From Spirochaetaceae bacterium (lineage in GTDB: Bacteria > Spirochaetota > Spirochaetia > WRBN01): DNA of 31,821 bases. Positions 21,334-30,307 of the stretch are shown piece by piece. The stretch is from the NCBI GenBank assembly GCA_020024055.1, contig JAHHUI010000006.1:1-31821 (forward strand), written 5' to 3'. Position 1 is the first letter of the stretch; every line of letters begins with the position of its first letter. The position numbers were made by a program, and so were the translations under genes. The notes under the pieces were generated by a model that saw only the letters and a list, made by a program, of their open reading frames with translations, made no database searches and was not told where the DNA came from.

Positions 21334-22155
21334 GTGGGTATTAAGACGTTTAATCCGACAAGTAATGGTCAGCGTGATCGTCAGGGGTTGACTTTCTCTG
21401 AGATAACCACTGGCAGGCCTGAAAAATCCCTGACCAAGGGAAAGAGTGAACTGGCCGGGCGCAGTGCCGGGCGCATCAGTGTGCGTCGCCGCGGCGGCGG
21501 GCACAAGGTATTGTATCGCATTATTGATTTTAAAAGAGACAAGGCGGGTATTCCGGCCAAGGTTGTCAGCGTGGAATATGATCCCAATCGTACAGCTTTT
21601 ATTTCTTTGCTGCATTATGCGGATGGTGAGAAGCGCTATATTTTGTGGCCCAAGGGTTTGGCTGTGGGGTCGACTGTTGTTTCGGGCGAAGATGCGCCTA
21701 TTGAAGTAGGAAATTCTCTGCCCTTGGAAAAAATTCCTGTGGGTCGCTTGGTGCATAATATTGAATTGCATCGCGGCAAGGGCGGGCAGATGGCACGCAG
21801 TGCTGGCGGTTCTGCCGTGCTGGCGGCCTTGGATGGCGACTATGCCACATTGCGGCTTCCTTCAGGTGAAGTGCGTTATGTGCATAGAAAATGCTATGCC
21901 ACTTTGGGTGAAGTGGGCAATGAAGATTGTATGAATGTGAAGCTGGGCAAAGCTGGGCGTTCGCGCTGGATGGGTAATCGCCCCAAGGTGCGTGGTGTGG
22001 CTATGAACCCTGTGGATCATCCCTTGGGTGGTGGTGAAGGCCGCAGTTCTGGCGGTCGTCATCCTGTGTCTCCTTGGGGTATGCCTACCAAGGGTTATAA
22101 GACCAGGAAGAAGAATAATAGAACGAATCGCTTTATTGTGAAGAGAAGGAAATAG
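21334..22155 (+). CDS. rplB: 50S ribosomal protein L2
   Basis: 273 residues, full length, with a GTG start preceded by AGGAG. The SAGRISVRRRGGGHK and VAMNPVDHPLGGGEGR motifs are intact, the latter holding the conserved histidine near the peptidyl-transferase centre. The C-terminus KTRKKNNRTNRFIVKRRK is typical. Confidence 0.99.
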   Translation: MGIKTFNPTSNGQRDRQGLTFSEITTGRPEKSLTKGKSELAGRSAGRISVRRRGGGHKVLYRIIDFKRDKAGIPAKVVSVEYDPNRTAFISLLHYADGEKRYILWPKGLAVGSTVVSGEDAPIEVGNSLPLEKIPVGRLVHNIELHRGKGGQMARSAGGSAVLAALDGDYATLRLPSGEVRYVHRKCYATLGEVGNEDCMNVKLGKAGRSRWMGNRPKVRGVAMNPVDHPLGGGEGRSSGGRHPVSPWGMPTKGYKTRKKNNRTNRFIVKRRK

Positions 22156-22163
22156 GAGTACTC

Positions 22164-22445
22164 ATGTCAAGGTCTGTAAAAAAAGGTCCCTTTGTGGCCA
22201 AAAGCCTGTACAAGAAAGTTCTTGAAGCACAGGGAAGCACAAAGGTGAGAAAGGAAATTAAAACTTATTCTCGCTGTACAACTATTATTCCTGAGATGGT
22301 TGGACTGACAATTGGCGTGCATAACGGGCGCATTTTTGTTCCTGTTTATGTCACAGAAAATTTGGTGGGGCATAAGCTGGGCGAGTTTTCTCCTACACGT
22401 ATTTTCAGGGGGCATGCCGGTTCCGACAAGAAGGGCAGGAGGTAG
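22164..22445 (+). CDS. rpsS: 30S ribosomal protein S19
   Basis: 93 residues starting MSRSVKKGPFVAKSL, with the conserved TTIIPEMVGLTIGVHNGR core and HKLGEFSPTR. Located 8 bp after rplB, preceded by AGGAG. Forms the S13-S19 head heterodimer. Confidence 0.98.
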   Translation: MSRSVKKGPFVAKSLYKKVLEAQGSTKVRKEIKTYSRCTTIIPEMVGLTIGVHNGRIFVPVYVTENLVGHKLGEFSPTRIFRGHAGSDKKGRR

Positions 22446-22448
22446 TAT

Positions 22449-22802
22449 ATGGATAATGCAGTTTTTTACAAAGCGATTTCAAAATACCTTCCTATCAGCG
22501 CGCATAAGGTGCGCCCGGTGGCTAATTGCATTCGTCGCCAGTCTTGTGAAAAGGCTTTGGCCGTGCTGGATGCGATGCCTCAGAAGGGTGCTTTTTTTAT
22601 TAAGCGTACTTTGAAGAGTGCGATTGCCAATGCGATGGACAGAAACAACAAATTGGATGAAAGCACATTGTTTATCAGTGAATTATTGGTGAATGAGGGT
22701 CCTCAAGCCAAGCGTTTATGGGCGCGCAGCCGTGGCCGCGCTGATCGTTTAATTAAAAGATCGAGCCATATTGTTGTGGTGGTGAAAGAGGGGGGGAGGT
22801 AA
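22449..22802 (+). CDS. rplV: 50S ribosomal protein L22
   Basis: 117 residues. The globular part (ISAHKVRPVANCIR) and the tunnel beta-hairpin (KRLWARSRGRADRLIKRSSH) are present. AGGAGG overlaps the S19 stop and sets the ATG at 22449. Confidence 0.97.
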   Translation: MDNAVFYKAISKYLPISAHKVRPVANCIRRQSCEKALAVLDAMPQKGAFFIKRTLKSAIANAMDRNNKLDESTLFISELLVNEGPQAKRLWARSRGRADRLIKRSSHIVVVVKEGGR

Positions 22803-22805
22803 GTA

Positions 22806-23516
22806 ATGGGGCAGAAAGTACATCCCTATGGCCTGCGTCTTGGCATAAATAAAGCATGGAAAAGCTGCTGGTATGTGGAACCCAGAGAATATGCAAAGAC
22901 TTTGCATGAAGATTTGTTGCTGAGAAAAGCCTTGATGAATTATCCCGAGGCAAAGACAGCAGATATTTCTGATGTGGAAATTATTCGCCAGCCGGGTCGT
23001 ATTGTTTTGGTGATTTACACGGCTCGCCCTGGTGTTTTGATTGGCAGCAAAGGTGCGAATATTGAACGTATTAATGCAAATTTGCAGAAATTAACATCGC
23101 AGAATTTAAAAGTGAAAGTGCGTGAAATGCGCCGCCCTGAGGTAGAGGCTCAGGTCATTGCCCTGAATATTGCTCGTCAGTTAAAGATGAGAAGTCCATT
23201 CCGCAAGACATTGAAGCAAGCTATTGCCTTGGCGATGAAGTCTGGCGCATTGGGCATTAAGATTCGCATTTCCGGGCGCTTGGGTGGTGCGGAAATGTCG
23301 CGTGATTTCGAGCTGAAAGAGGGGCGTGTGCCTCTGCATACATTAAGAGCCGACATCAATTATGGTTTTACTGAATCGATGACGACTTTTGGTGTGATTG
23401 GTGTGAAAGTCTGGGTTTTCAAGAGCGAAATCCTGGGCAATGAACAGAAAGAAGATGCCGGTGTTTTGGTGAAGAAGAAAGAAGCCAATAGGGAGGCAGG
23501 CTATGCTGAGTCCTAA
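22806..23516 (+). CDS. rpsC: 30S ribosomal protein S3
   Basis: 236 residues, starting MGQKVHPYGLRLGINK. The KH domain has PGVLIGSKGANIE. The C-terminal domain holds GRLGGAEMSR and HTLRADINYGF. The tail is Lys/Glu-rich. Its 3' end overlaps rplP by 14 bp, indicating translational coupling. Confidence 0.98.
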   Translation: MGQKVHPYGLRLGINKAWKSCWYVEPREYAKTLHEDLLLRKALMNYPEAKTADISDVEIIRQPGRIVLVIYTARPGVLIGSKGANIERINANLQKLTSQNLKVKVREMRRPEVEAQVIALNIARQLKMRSPFRKTLKQAIALAMKSGALGIKIRISGRLGGAEMSRDFELKEGRVPLHTLRADINYGFTESMTTFGVIGVKVWVFKSEILGNEQKEDAGVLVKKKEANREAGYAES

Positions 23517-23928
23517 AAGAGTAAAACATAGAAAGCGGCAGCGCGGCCGCATGCGCGGTGAGGCGACTCGATGCAATAGCGTGGCCTTTGGTGAGTTTGC
23601 CTTGGTCAGTATGGGTCTGCATTGGATTACTGCGCGCCAGATTGAAGCAGCGCGTATTGCTATGACACGCCATACCAAGCGTGGTGGTAAAGTCTGGATT
23701 CGTGTTTTTCCGGATATTCCCTATACAAAAAAGCCGGCTGAAACACGCATGGGGAAGGGAAAGGGAAGCCCGGAGAAATGGGTGGCCGAAGTGAAGCCTG
23801 GCACAGTGATGTTCGAGCTGGCGGGTGTGCCTGCTTCGGTGGCGCGCCGCGCGATGCAGCTGGCGGGGGCTAAATTACCTGTGCATACGCGTTTTGTTGC
23901 TCGCAGGGAGGTGCTGGCACATGGCTAA
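23503..23928 (+). CDS. rplP: 50S ribosomal protein L16
   Basis: 141 residues starting MLSPKRVKHRKRQRGRM, with ARIAMTRHTKRGGKVWIRVFP and the MGKGKGSPE loop near the A-site tRNA. GGGAGG lies in the rpsC coding end. The gene overlaps both neighbours (14 bp with rpsC, 8 bp with rpmC). Confidence 0.98.
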   Translation: MLSPKRVKHRKRQRGRMRGEATRCNSVAFGEFALVSMGLHWITARQIEAARIAMTRHTKRGGKVWIRVFPDIPYTKKPAETRMGKGKGSPEKWVAEVKPGTVMFELAGVPASVARRAMQLAGAKLPVHTRFVARREVLAHG

Positions 23929-24121
23929 GAAGGAAGATTTTCGTGTGTTGACATTGGATGAACAGATTCAGAAAAGAGAAGAATTAGTGACAAAATTGCG
24001 CAAGCATCGCTTTTCTTCTGTGATGGGCAAGGTGGAAAACCCTATGGAGGGACGAATGCTGCGCCGCTCGATTGCCAGATTAAACACATTGATTCATGAG
24101 AAGAAGAGGGCTTCGGTATGA
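23921..24121 (+). CDS. rpmC: 50S ribosomal protein L29
   Basis: 66 residues beginning MAKKEDFRVLTLDEQ. The frame is open well upstream inside rplP, but GGGAGG at 23908-23913 and homology fix the ATG at 23921. Typical two-helix L29 with the MLRRSIARLNTLIHEK second helix. Overlaps rplP by 8 bp and rpsQ by 4 bp. Confidence 0.95.
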   Translation: MAKKEDFRVLTLDEQIQKREELVTKLRKHRFSSVMGKVENPMEGRMLRRSIARLNTLIHEKKRASV

Positions 24122-24384
24122 AAAACGGAAAAAAAATTCCGAATAAAAAGACCTTTATTGGCTTGGTGACGAGTGACAAGATGGATAAAACTGTGGTAGT
24201 ATCTGTCTCTGGGCGTGTTTTGCATCCTTTATATGATAAATATGTTGTGCGCTCGAAGAAATATAAAGTGCATGATGAGAATAATCAGGCTGGGGTGGGC
24301 GATCGTGTTCAGATTCAAGAATGTCGCCCTATATCGAAGGATAAATATTTTCGCCTGTTGAATATTATAGAGAAGGCTCAGTAG
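24118..24384 (+). CDS. rpsQ: 30S ribosomal protein S17
   Basis: 88 residues, OB fold, with VTSDKMDKTVVVSVSGRVLHPLY and VGDRVQIQECRPISKDKYF. The N-terminus is Lys/Asn-rich. The ATGA overlap with rpmC indicates coupled translation. Confidence 0.97.
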   Translation: MKNGKKIPNKKTFIGLVTSDKMDKTVVVSVSGRVLHPLYDKYVVRSKKYKVHDENNQAGVGDRVQIQECRPISKDKYFRLLNIIEKAQ

Positions 24385-24395
24385 GAGATTTTATC

Positions 24396-24767
24396 ATGAT
24401 ACAGATGCTGACAGATATGACAGTTGCTGACAACTCCGGAGCTAAAATTGCCCATTGTATCAAGGTTTTGGGCGGAAGTAAAAAGCGCTATGCACGCATT
24501 GGTGATGTCATTGTTGTGTCATTAAAGGAAGTAATTCCCAATGCCCCGGTGAAGAAAGGCGATGTGCGCAAAGCCGTTGTGGTGCGTGTGGCAAAAGAGT
24601 ATCGAAGAGTCGATGGTTCTTATGTACGCTTTGATGATAATGCTTGTGTTTTGTTGGATGGCCAAAGAAATCCCGTGGGCAAGCGCATTTTTGGCCCGGT
24701 GGCCAGAGAGCTGAGAGAAGATGCGAATTTTATGAAGATTATTTCTCTTGCTCCAGAGGTTCTTTAG
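24396..24767 (+). CDS. rplN: 50S ribosomal protein L14
   Basis: 123 residues, starting MIQMLTDMTVADNSGAK and ending ISLAPEVL, the standard length and ends of the family. Contains VVRVAKEYRRVDGSYVRFDDNA. Preceded by AGGAG after the rpsQ stop. Confidence 0.98.
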   Translation: MIQMLTDMTVADNSGAKIAHCIKVLGGSKKRYARIGDVIVVSLKEVIPNAPVKKGDVRKAVVVRVAKEYRRVDGSYVRFDDNACVLLDGQRNPVGKRIFGPVARELREDANFMKIISLAPEVL

Positions 24768-24779
24768 GAGATTGATGTG

Positions 24780-25091
24780 ATGAATAATGTGAAGCTTCGC
24801 CAGGGTGATACCGTCGTGGTGGTCACAGGCCGGGACAAGAAAAAATCAGGGAAAGTTCTTCGTGTGGATAGAGAGAAGGGCCGGGTATTTGTTGAGGGTG
24901 TGAATATTGTTAAAAAAACCCAAAAGCCCCGCCGCGAAGGAGAAAAAGGCGCCATTATTGAGGTGGAAGCGAGTATACATGTTTCTAATGTAATGTTAAA
25001 ATGCCCCAAGTGTGGCCCTGCACGGGTGAGAGCAGATCTCTCTTCTAAGCAGAAAACACGTGTTTGTCATAAATGCGGAGGAGTGTTATAG
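24780..25091 (+). CDS. rplX: 50S ribosomal protein L24, zinc-ribbon form
   Basis: 103 residues. A KOW motif (QGDTVVVVTGRDKKKSGKV) is followed by a C-terminal Cys4 ribbon (CPKC ... CHKC), the zinc-binding version of L24. ATG 24780 is 9 nt after AGGAG; GTG 24777 is an equally possible start. The stop shares one base with the rplE start. Confidence 0.95.
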   Translation: MNNVKLRQGDTVVVVTGRDKKKSGKVLRVDREKGRVFVEGVNIVKKTQKPRREGEKGAIIEVEASIHVSNVMLKCPKCGPARVRADLSSKQKTRVCHKCGGVL

Positions 25092-25660
25092 TGGCGAAAA
25101 AGAAGCCTGTTGCGGGGGCGGTTCCGCGCTTGTTGCAGTTTTACAGAGATAAAATTGTTCCTCAGCTGATTAAGGATTTGAAATATAAAAATGTGATGCA
25201 GGTGCCCAAGCTGGAGAAAGTGGTGGTGTCTGTGGGCATGGGTGAGGCTGTCACCAATAAAAAACTGCTGGATGTTGCCGTGAAGGAATTGGGTCAGATT
25301 ACCGGGCAAAAGGCTGTGAAGACCCAGGCAAGAAAGTCTATTGCGAATTTTAAGATTCGCCAGGGCATGGAAATTGGCGCCAAGGTGACATTGCGCGGTG
25401 TGCGTATGTATGAATTTTTAGACCGTCTGATTAATGTGGCGCTGCCGCGCGTGAAGGACTTTCGCGGTGTGGGTGTTAAGGGTTTTGATGGACGAGGGAA
25501 TTACAGTTTTGGTATTGAAGAGCAAATAATTTTCCCTGAAATCGATTTTGATCAGGTGGAGCAAGTGAGTGGCATGAATATTGCCGTGGTGACGACAGCG
25601 AAGACTGATGATGAGGCAAGGGAATTGTTAAGGGGTTTTGGTATGCCCTTTGCAAGGTAG
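25091..25660 (+). CDS. rplE: 50S ribosomal protein L5
   Basis: 189 residues from the GTG at 25091, slightly longer than the usual roughly 179. Core motifs VPKLEKVVVSVGMGEAV, KARKSIANFKIRQGMEIGAKVTLRG and DRLINVALPRVKDFRG are intact. GGAGG lies in the rplX end. 5S rRNA-binding protein. Confidence 0.97.
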   Translation: MAKKKPVAGAVPRLLQFYRDKIVPQLIKDLKYKNVMQVPKLEKVVVSVGMGEAVTNKKLLDVAVKELGQITGQKAVKTQARKSIANFKIRQGMEIGAKVTLRGVRMYEFLDRLINVALPRVKDFRGVGVKGFDGRGNYSFGIEEQIIFPEIDFDQVEQVSGMNIAVVTTAKTDDEARELLRGFGMPFAR

Positions 25661-25677
25661 CGAAATAGGGGAGAGTT

Positions 25678-25863
25678 ATGGCAAAGAAATCGTTGATTTA
25701 CAAGGCATTAAAGACACCTAAGTATAAGACGCGTGCGTATAATCGCTGCAAGGTGTGCGGCCGCCCCCGTGGATATATGCGTGATTTTCAGATGTGTAGA
25801 ATTTGCTTCAGAGAATTGGCCAGCCGCGGCTTTATTCCTGGTGTAACAAAATCAAGTTGGTAG
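25678..25863 (+). CDS. rpsZ: 30S ribosomal protein S14, type Z (zinc form)
   Basis: 61 residues with two CxxC pairs (CKVCGRPRGY and CRICFRELA) binding one zinc, and the GFIPGVTKSSW terminus. This short form is usual in Gram-positives and spirochaetes and differs from the longer Cys-less S14. Confidence 0.98.
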   Translation: MAKKSLIYKALKTPKYKTRAYNRCKVCGRPRGYMRDFQMCRICFRELASRGFIPGVTKSSW

Positions 25864-25874
25864 GTGTTGAATAA

Positions 25875-26273
25875 ATGAGTGTTTCTGATCCAGTTGCTGA
25901 TATGCTGACAAAGATTCGCAATGCGAATAGTGCCCAGCACGAGAAAGTTGATATCTCTTTGTCTCGTCTGAAACTTGAAGTTATTAAGGTTTTGAAAAAC
26001 GAAGGATACATTAAAAACTATAAAAGAGTTGTTGTCGGGGATATGAATTGTGTCAGGGTGTATCTGAAGTATAATGATAATACCAGCCCCGTTATTCATG
26101 GGATACAGAGGATTTCCACACCCGGCCGCCGTGTTTATTCGGGATATAAAACCCTGCCGCGCGTGCTGAATGGATTGGGTTCTCTCATTGTCTCCAGCAG
26201 CAAAGGGATTATCACAGGAAAGAAAGCAGCCGAGGCTAAGGTTGGCGGCGAGCTGCTGTGCCGTGTTTGGTAG
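25875..26273 (+). CDS. rpsH: 30S ribosomal protein S8
   Basis: 132 residues; starts SVSDPVADMLTKIRNA and ends LGGELL-type (VGGELLCRVW). The GIQRISTPGRRVYSGY and SSSKGIITGKKA motifs are present. In E. coli S8 is the spc operon repressor; no matching site is evident near rplE here. Confidence 0.98.
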   Translation: MSVSDPVADMLTKIRNANSAQHEKVDISLSRLKLEVIKVLKNEGYIKNYKRVVVGDMNCVRVYLKYNDNTSPVIHGIQRISTPGRRVYSGYKTLPRVLNGLGSLIVSSSKGIITGKKAAEAKVGGELLCRVW

Positions 26274-26285
26274 GGGGTTGTTGGA

Positions 26286-26825
26286 ATGTCTCGTGTTGGA
26301 AATAAAGAAATACCGTTGCCCAAAGGTGTGTCTGTGACAGCTGCTAATGGCATATTGACAGTGAAAGGCGCCAAGGGTGAATTGAAGCAGGCCTATTGCG
26401 AAGAGGTGAGCTTTGATATTGGGCAGGAGAGTATTAAGGTTTTGCGCAAGGATGAATCCAAAAGAGCAAAATCTATGCATGGCTTGTATAGAAATCTCTT
26501 GGCGAATATGACCAAGGGTGTGACAGAAGGTTTTAGCAAGACATTATTGATCTCGGGGACAGGTTATCGTGCGGAATTAAAGGGTACTAGCTTGTTTTTG
26601 AATCTGGGCTATTCCATGCAGATTGAATATATTCCCCCTGCGGGGATTACTGTGGCCTGTGAAAGCCCAACAAAGGTGATTGTTTCGGGTATTGATCGCC
26701 AGCTGGTGGGCCAGGCGGCTGCCGATATTCGCAGCATCCGCAAGCCGGGGACTTATTCTGATAAAGGTATTCGTTATAGCGATGAGATTGTTCGCCGCAA
26801 GGTTGGCAAGACAGGCGTTAAGTAG
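26286..26825 (+). CDS. rplF: 50S ribosomal protein L6
   Basis: 179 residues, two repeated L6 domains, starting MSRVGNKEIPLPKGV. The C-terminal IRSIRKPGTYSDKGIRYSDE near the sarcin-ricin loop is nearly canonical (family RKPEPYKGKGIRY). Confidence 0.98.
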   Translation: MSRVGNKEIPLPKGVSVTAANGILTVKGAKGELKQAYCEEVSFDIGQESIKVLRKDESKRAKSMHGLYRNLLANMTKGVTEGFSKTLLISGTGYRAELKGTSLFLNLGYSMQIEYIPPAGITVACESPTKVIVSGIDRQLVGQAAADIRSIRKPGTYSDKGIRYSDEIVRRKVGKTGVK

Positions 26826-26838
26826 GCAGGAGAAGTGA

Positions 26839-27198
26839 ATGGACAAGTTAAAAAGAAAGATTAAACAGCGCCTTAACAGAAAGATTCACATTCGCAAAAG
26901 GGTTTCCGGAACTACAGAGCGTCCGCGCCTTTGTGTGTTTAAAAGCAATATGAGACTGTATTTACAGGTGATTGACGACACTTGCGGCAAAACAGTGGCT
27001 GCGGCTTCTTTGCTGGAAAAAGAATTTAGAAGCCTGCGTCCTAATGTGGAATCTGCCACAAAGCTGGGGGCGGCATTGGGTTCTCGTTTGAAAGAAAAGA
27101 AGATTAAAAAAGTAGTTTTTGATCGCAGTGGTTATAAATATCATGGCGTGGTGAAGGCTGTGGCCGATGCCGTGCGTGGTGCAGGAATAGAATTTTAG
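26839..27198 (+). CDS. rplR: 50S ribosomal protein L18
   Basis: 119 residues with RKIHIRKRVSGTTERPRLCVFKS, the 5S rRNA-binding start, and FDRSGYKYHGVVKAVADAVRGAGIEF at the end. Preceded by AGGAG. Confidence 0.98.
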   Translation: MDKLKRKIKQRLNRKIHIRKRVSGTTERPRLCVFKSNMRLYLQVIDDTCGKTVAAASLLEKEFRSLRPNVESATKLGAALGSRLKEKKIKKVVFDRSGYKYHGVVKAVADAVRGAGIEF

Positions 27199-27209
27199 GG
27201 GCCGAAATT

Positions 27210-27722
27210 ATGCGCAGAGAAAATAAAAAAGACGAAGAAAGAGACAAAGAATTTACAGAGCGCCTGGTCAAGATGAATCGTGTTGCCAAGGTTGTTAAAG
27301 GCGGCCGCAGATTTTCGTATAATGTTTTGGTAGTTGTCGGTGATGGCAAGGGCCGTGTGGGCTATGGTTTTGGAAAGGCGAATGATGTTTCTGAGGCTAT
27401 TCGCAAGAGCACCGAACGTGCTAAGAGATCTCTGCGCACGGTGTCTTTGAAAGGTACTACTTTGCCGCATGATGTGCTGGGTAAGTTTAAGAGCGTGAAA
27501 GTGTTGCTGAAGCCTGCCGCGCCGGGTACCGGGATTATTGCCGGTGGTTCTGTTCGTGCTGTGATGGAGGCTGCTGGCGTAAGAGATGTTTTGGGCAAAA
27601 GCTTGGGTTCCAGAAATTCTATTAATATGGTGAAAGCCGTATTTAATTGTTTTGACAAAACATTAGATTTTCGCAGCGTTGCTGCCGGCAGAGGCAAGTC
27701 TATCAGGGATTTGTGGGGGTAG
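27210..27722 (+). CDS. rpsE: 30S ribosomal protein S5
   Basis: 170 residues. The N-terminal dsRNA-binding fold holds VVKGGRRFSYNVLVVVGDG and VGYGFGKANDV; the C-terminal domain holds PGTGIIAGGSVRAVMEAAGV. The N-terminal tail (RRENKKDEERDKEF) is charged, as is common in spirochaetes and many others. Confidence 0.98.
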   Translation: MRRENKKDEERDKEFTERLVKMNRVAKVVKGGRRFSYNVLVVVGDGKGRVGYGFGKANDVSEAIRKSTERAKRSLRTVSLKGTTLPHDVLGKFKSVKVLLKPAAPGTGIIAGGSVRAVMEAAGVRDVLGKSLGSRNSINMVKAVFNCFDKTLDFRSVAAGRGKSIRDLWG

Positions 27723-27728
27723 CAATTT

Positions 27729-27932
27729 ATGGCGAAGAAAGCAGCAGCTTTAAAAAATGTTGAGATTGAATTGATTCGTAGTGTGATTGGATGCAAACCT
27801 AATCAGCGTGCCACGGTGCGTGCGCTTGGCCTGGGCAAAATTGGAAGCAAAAGAACAGTTGTAGTTTCGCCTCAGGTTTCGGGCATGCTGCGCGTGGTGA
27901 ATCATCTGATTAGAGTGAAGGAGCTGAGCTGA
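27729..27932 (+). CDS. rpmD: 50S ribosomal protein L30
   Basis: 67 residues, with IELIRSVIGCKPNQRATVRALGL and the C-terminal VNHLIRVKEL. Starts 6 bp after rpsE and shares one base with the rplO start (TGATG), so translation is coupled. Confidence 0.96.
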   Translation: MAKKAAALKNVEIELIRSVIGCKPNQRATVRALGLGKIGSKRTVVVSPQVSGMLRVVNHLIRVKELS

Positions 27933-28381
27933 TGTCTGAGATGATATTAAAAGTTCCCGCGGGAGCGACCCGCAAGCATAAGCGTGTTGGACGCGGACAA
28001 GGCAGTGGATATGGCACGACGGCAGGTCGTGGTACAAAAGGCCAAAAGGCCAGAACAGGCGGCGGTGCCGGCCCTTATCCTGGCTTTGAAGGAGGTCAGG
28101 TGCCTTTATATCGCCGTTTGGCCACACGGGGTTTTTCCAATGCGCGCTACAGCTTGATTTATATCCCTTTAAATCTTGTCAGTCTTGAAAGAGTTTATAA
28201 AGACGGCGAAGAAGTGAATATGGAAACTTTGTTTGCCAAGGGATTGATTAAGAAAAATGAGAAACTGGTGAAAATTTTGGCCGGCGGTGAGATTAAGAAA
28301 AAACTTAAAGTCAGTGCCAGTTTAAAAGTTTCCAAAATGGCTAAAGAGAAAATAGAAAAAGCCGGTGGCTCTGTTGCTTAA
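27932..28381 (+). CDS. rplO: 50S ribosomal protein L15
   Basis: 149 residues; the Gly/Arg-rich N-terminal extension (HKRVGRGQGSGYGTTAGRGTKGQ) and PGFEGGQVPLYRRLATRGF are canonical. The C-terminal globular part is Lys-rich. Confidence 0.98.
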   Translation: MSEMILKVPAGATRKHKRVGRGQGSGYGTTAGRGTKGQKARTGGGAGPYPGFEGGQVPLYRRLATRGFSNARYSLIYIPLNLVSLERVYKDGEEVNMETLFAKGLIKKNEKLVKILAGGEIKKKLKVSASLKVSKMAKEKIEKAGGSVA

Positions 28382-28426
28382 AACAGATAAATGCCGCATC
28401 GGTAGTTTAATGAGTGAGATGGTGAA

Positions 28427-29758
28427 ATGGCCAGCAATGTAATCGTTGACATTTTTAAAATACCTGAATTACGCAGAAGGGTGTTGTTTACTCTTCTGTT
28501 TTTGGTTATTTTTCGCCTGGGTGCTTTAATTCCTATTCCCGGGGTAAATATTGGTGTCATCAAGGCTGCCCATGAAGCACAGCGACAATCGGGCGAGGGT
28601 TTTGCTTTTTCAGAGTATTTAGACTTTTTTTCCGGTGGTGCTTTTTCTAATTATTCCTTGTTAATGCTGGGTATTATGCCCTATATTTCTGCGCAGATCA
28701 TTATGCAGGTGTTAACTTTAGTTTTCCCGCTGCTGAAGCGCATGCTGGAAGAAGACGGCGGCCGCAGGAAATTTCAGCGCTATGTCAGAATTGGCACCAT
28801 TGTGGTGGCCATTGTCCAGGGGTTTGCCTCAGCAGCCAGTGTGTTGAATATTGAAAATGGTATTGTGCCGGGCTTGAATCATGTTTCCTTTATGATGATT
28901 GCGATTTTGTCCATTGTTGCGGGAACTATGTTTTTGGTGTGGCTGGGCGAACAGATTACACAGCGCGGTGTGGGCAATGGAACATCGCTGTTAATTTTCA
29001 CTGGTATTGTGGCAAGAATCCCCGGTTCTTTGACACAATTGGTGGTGGAAATGCGCCTGGGCACATTAAACCCTGTCTTGGTTTTGGCGGCTATTGGTTT
29101 GTTTGCCTTGATTATTTTCCTGGTGATTTTTGAACAGCAGGGCGAGAGAAAGATTCCTGTGAATTATGCCAAGCGCATTGTTGGTCGCCAGATGATGCAG
29201 GCACAGAACAGCTATATACCTTTTAAAATTAATCCCTCGGGTGTGATACCTATTATTTTTGCCTCATCTATTCTCACATTTCCGTTGCAGATTTTGGGGC
29301 CGATTGCCACGCCGGGAAGCTTTATTTCTAAAATTGTGATGGCTTTAAGCTTTGATGGATTGTGGTACAACATTATATACGCATTGCTGATTGTATTTTT
29401 CGCATATTTTTACACCCAGGTTTCTCTCAATCCGATTGAGGTTTCCAGACAGATTAGAGAGCATGGGGGCAATATTCCCGGTGTGCGCAGCGAAAACCTG
29501 GAAACATATTTGCAGGGTATTTTAAATAGAATTATTTTACCTGGAGCTTTATTCCTTGCCATTATTGCCATACTGCCCAGCCTTGTGGTACAGTGGTTCG
29601 GATTACCTATGAGTGTGGCGCAGCTTTTGGGAGGCACCAGCTTGTTAATTATTGTTGGTGTGGATTTAGACACGATGAGCCAGATTGAAGGGCATTTGAA
29701 AATGCATCAGCATGATGGCATTGTGTCGCGCGCGCGTGTGCGTACACGCAGTATTTAA
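28427..29758 (+). CDS. secY: Protein translocase subunit SecY
   Basis: The channel of the Sec translocon in the inner membrane, 443 residues with ten hydrophobic segments visible. Conserved elements: IPIPGVN near residues 37-43, the GIMPYISAQIIMQ segment of TM2, EQITQRGVGNGTSLLIF and KINPSGVIPIIFASS. The cytosolic C-terminus ends SRARVRTRSI. In many bacteria adk, map and infA follow; here rpmJ comes next, after 26 bp. The ribosome-binding site is weak (GAGATGGTGAA). Confidence 0.98.
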   Translation: MASNVIVDIFKIPELRRRVLFTLLFLVIFRLGALIPIPGVNIGVIKAAHEAQRQSGEGFAFSEYLDFFSGGAFSNYSLLMLGIMPYISAQIIMQVLTLVFPLLKRMLEEDGGRRKFQRYVRIGTIVVAIVQGFASAASVLNIENGIVPGLNHVSFMMIAILSIVAGTMFLVWLGEQITQRGVGNGTSLLIFTGIVARIPGSLTQLVVEMRLGTLNPVLVLAAIGLFALIIFLVIFEQQGERKIPVNYAKRIVGRQMMQAQNSYIPFKINPSGVIPIIFASSILTFPLQILGPIATPGSFISKIVMALSFDGLWYNIIYALLIVFFAYFYTQVSLNPIEVSRQIREHGGNIPGVRSENLETYLQGILNRIILPGALFLAIIAILPSLVVQWFGLPMSVAQLLGGTSLLIIVGVDLDTMSQIEGHLKMHQHDGIVSRARVRTRSI

Positions 29759-29784
29759 GAGATTTAATTCATTGGAGTTATTTT

Positions 29785-29898
29785 ATGAAAGTGCGAGTCA
29801 GTGTGAAGCCTATGTGCGATAAATGTAAGGTTATTCGTCGTTTTGGTGTGGTGCGCATCATTTGTCAGAATCCTAAGCACAAGCAGCGCCAGGGCTAA
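29785..29898 (+). CDS. rpmJ: 50S ribosomal protein L36
   Basis: 37 residues, starting MKVRVSVKPMCDKCKVIRR. The zinc ligands Cys11, Cys14, Cys27 and His32 are all present, so this is the C+ form. Preceded by GGAG. Located between secY and rpsM, the standard spirochaete and general bacterial position. Confidence 0.97.
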   Translation: MKVRVSVKPMCDKCKVIRRFGVVRIICQNPKHKQRQG

Positions 29899-29912
29899 GA
29901 GGGGGGTTTGTT

Positions 29913-30278
29913 TTGGCTAGAATTGCAGGTGTAGATTTACCTAATAAACATACGAATATTGCTTTAACCTATATTTATGGAATTGGCCGCAGTACTGCGA
30001 TGGAGATCTGTAAAAAGACGGGGATTAACCCGGATCAAGCCATCAATTCACTTTCCTCAGAGGATGTGAACAAGCTGCGAATTATTATTGAAAATGAATA
30101 TAAGGTGGAAGGCCGCCTTCGCAGTGAAGTTGCACTGAATATTAAACGCCTGATGGATATTGGCTGTTATCGTGGCTTGCGCCACAGAAAGGGCCTGCCT
30201 GTGCGCGGGCAAAGAACAAGAACTAATGCGCGCACACGCAAGGGCAAGAAGAAGACTGTTGCTAAGAAGAAAAAGTAG
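29913..30278 (+). CDS. rpsM: 30S ribosomal protein S13
   Basis: 121 residues with a TTG start (29913), the only one among the ribosomal genes here; GAGGGGGG lies just upstream, and homology (MARIAGVDLPNKH) begins exactly at it. YIYGIGRSTA, YRGLRHRKGLPVRGQRTRTNARTRKG and a Lys-rich tail are typical. Confidence 0.97.
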   Translation: MARIAGVDLPNKHTNIALTYIYGIGRSTAMEICKKTGINPDQAINSLSSEDVNKLRIIIENEYKVEGRLRSEVALNIKRLMDIGCYRGLRHRKGLPVRGQRTRTNARTRKGKKKTVAKKKK

Positions 30279-30307
30279 TTTAAGACGTTAAGTTGACGAG
30301 GGATAAA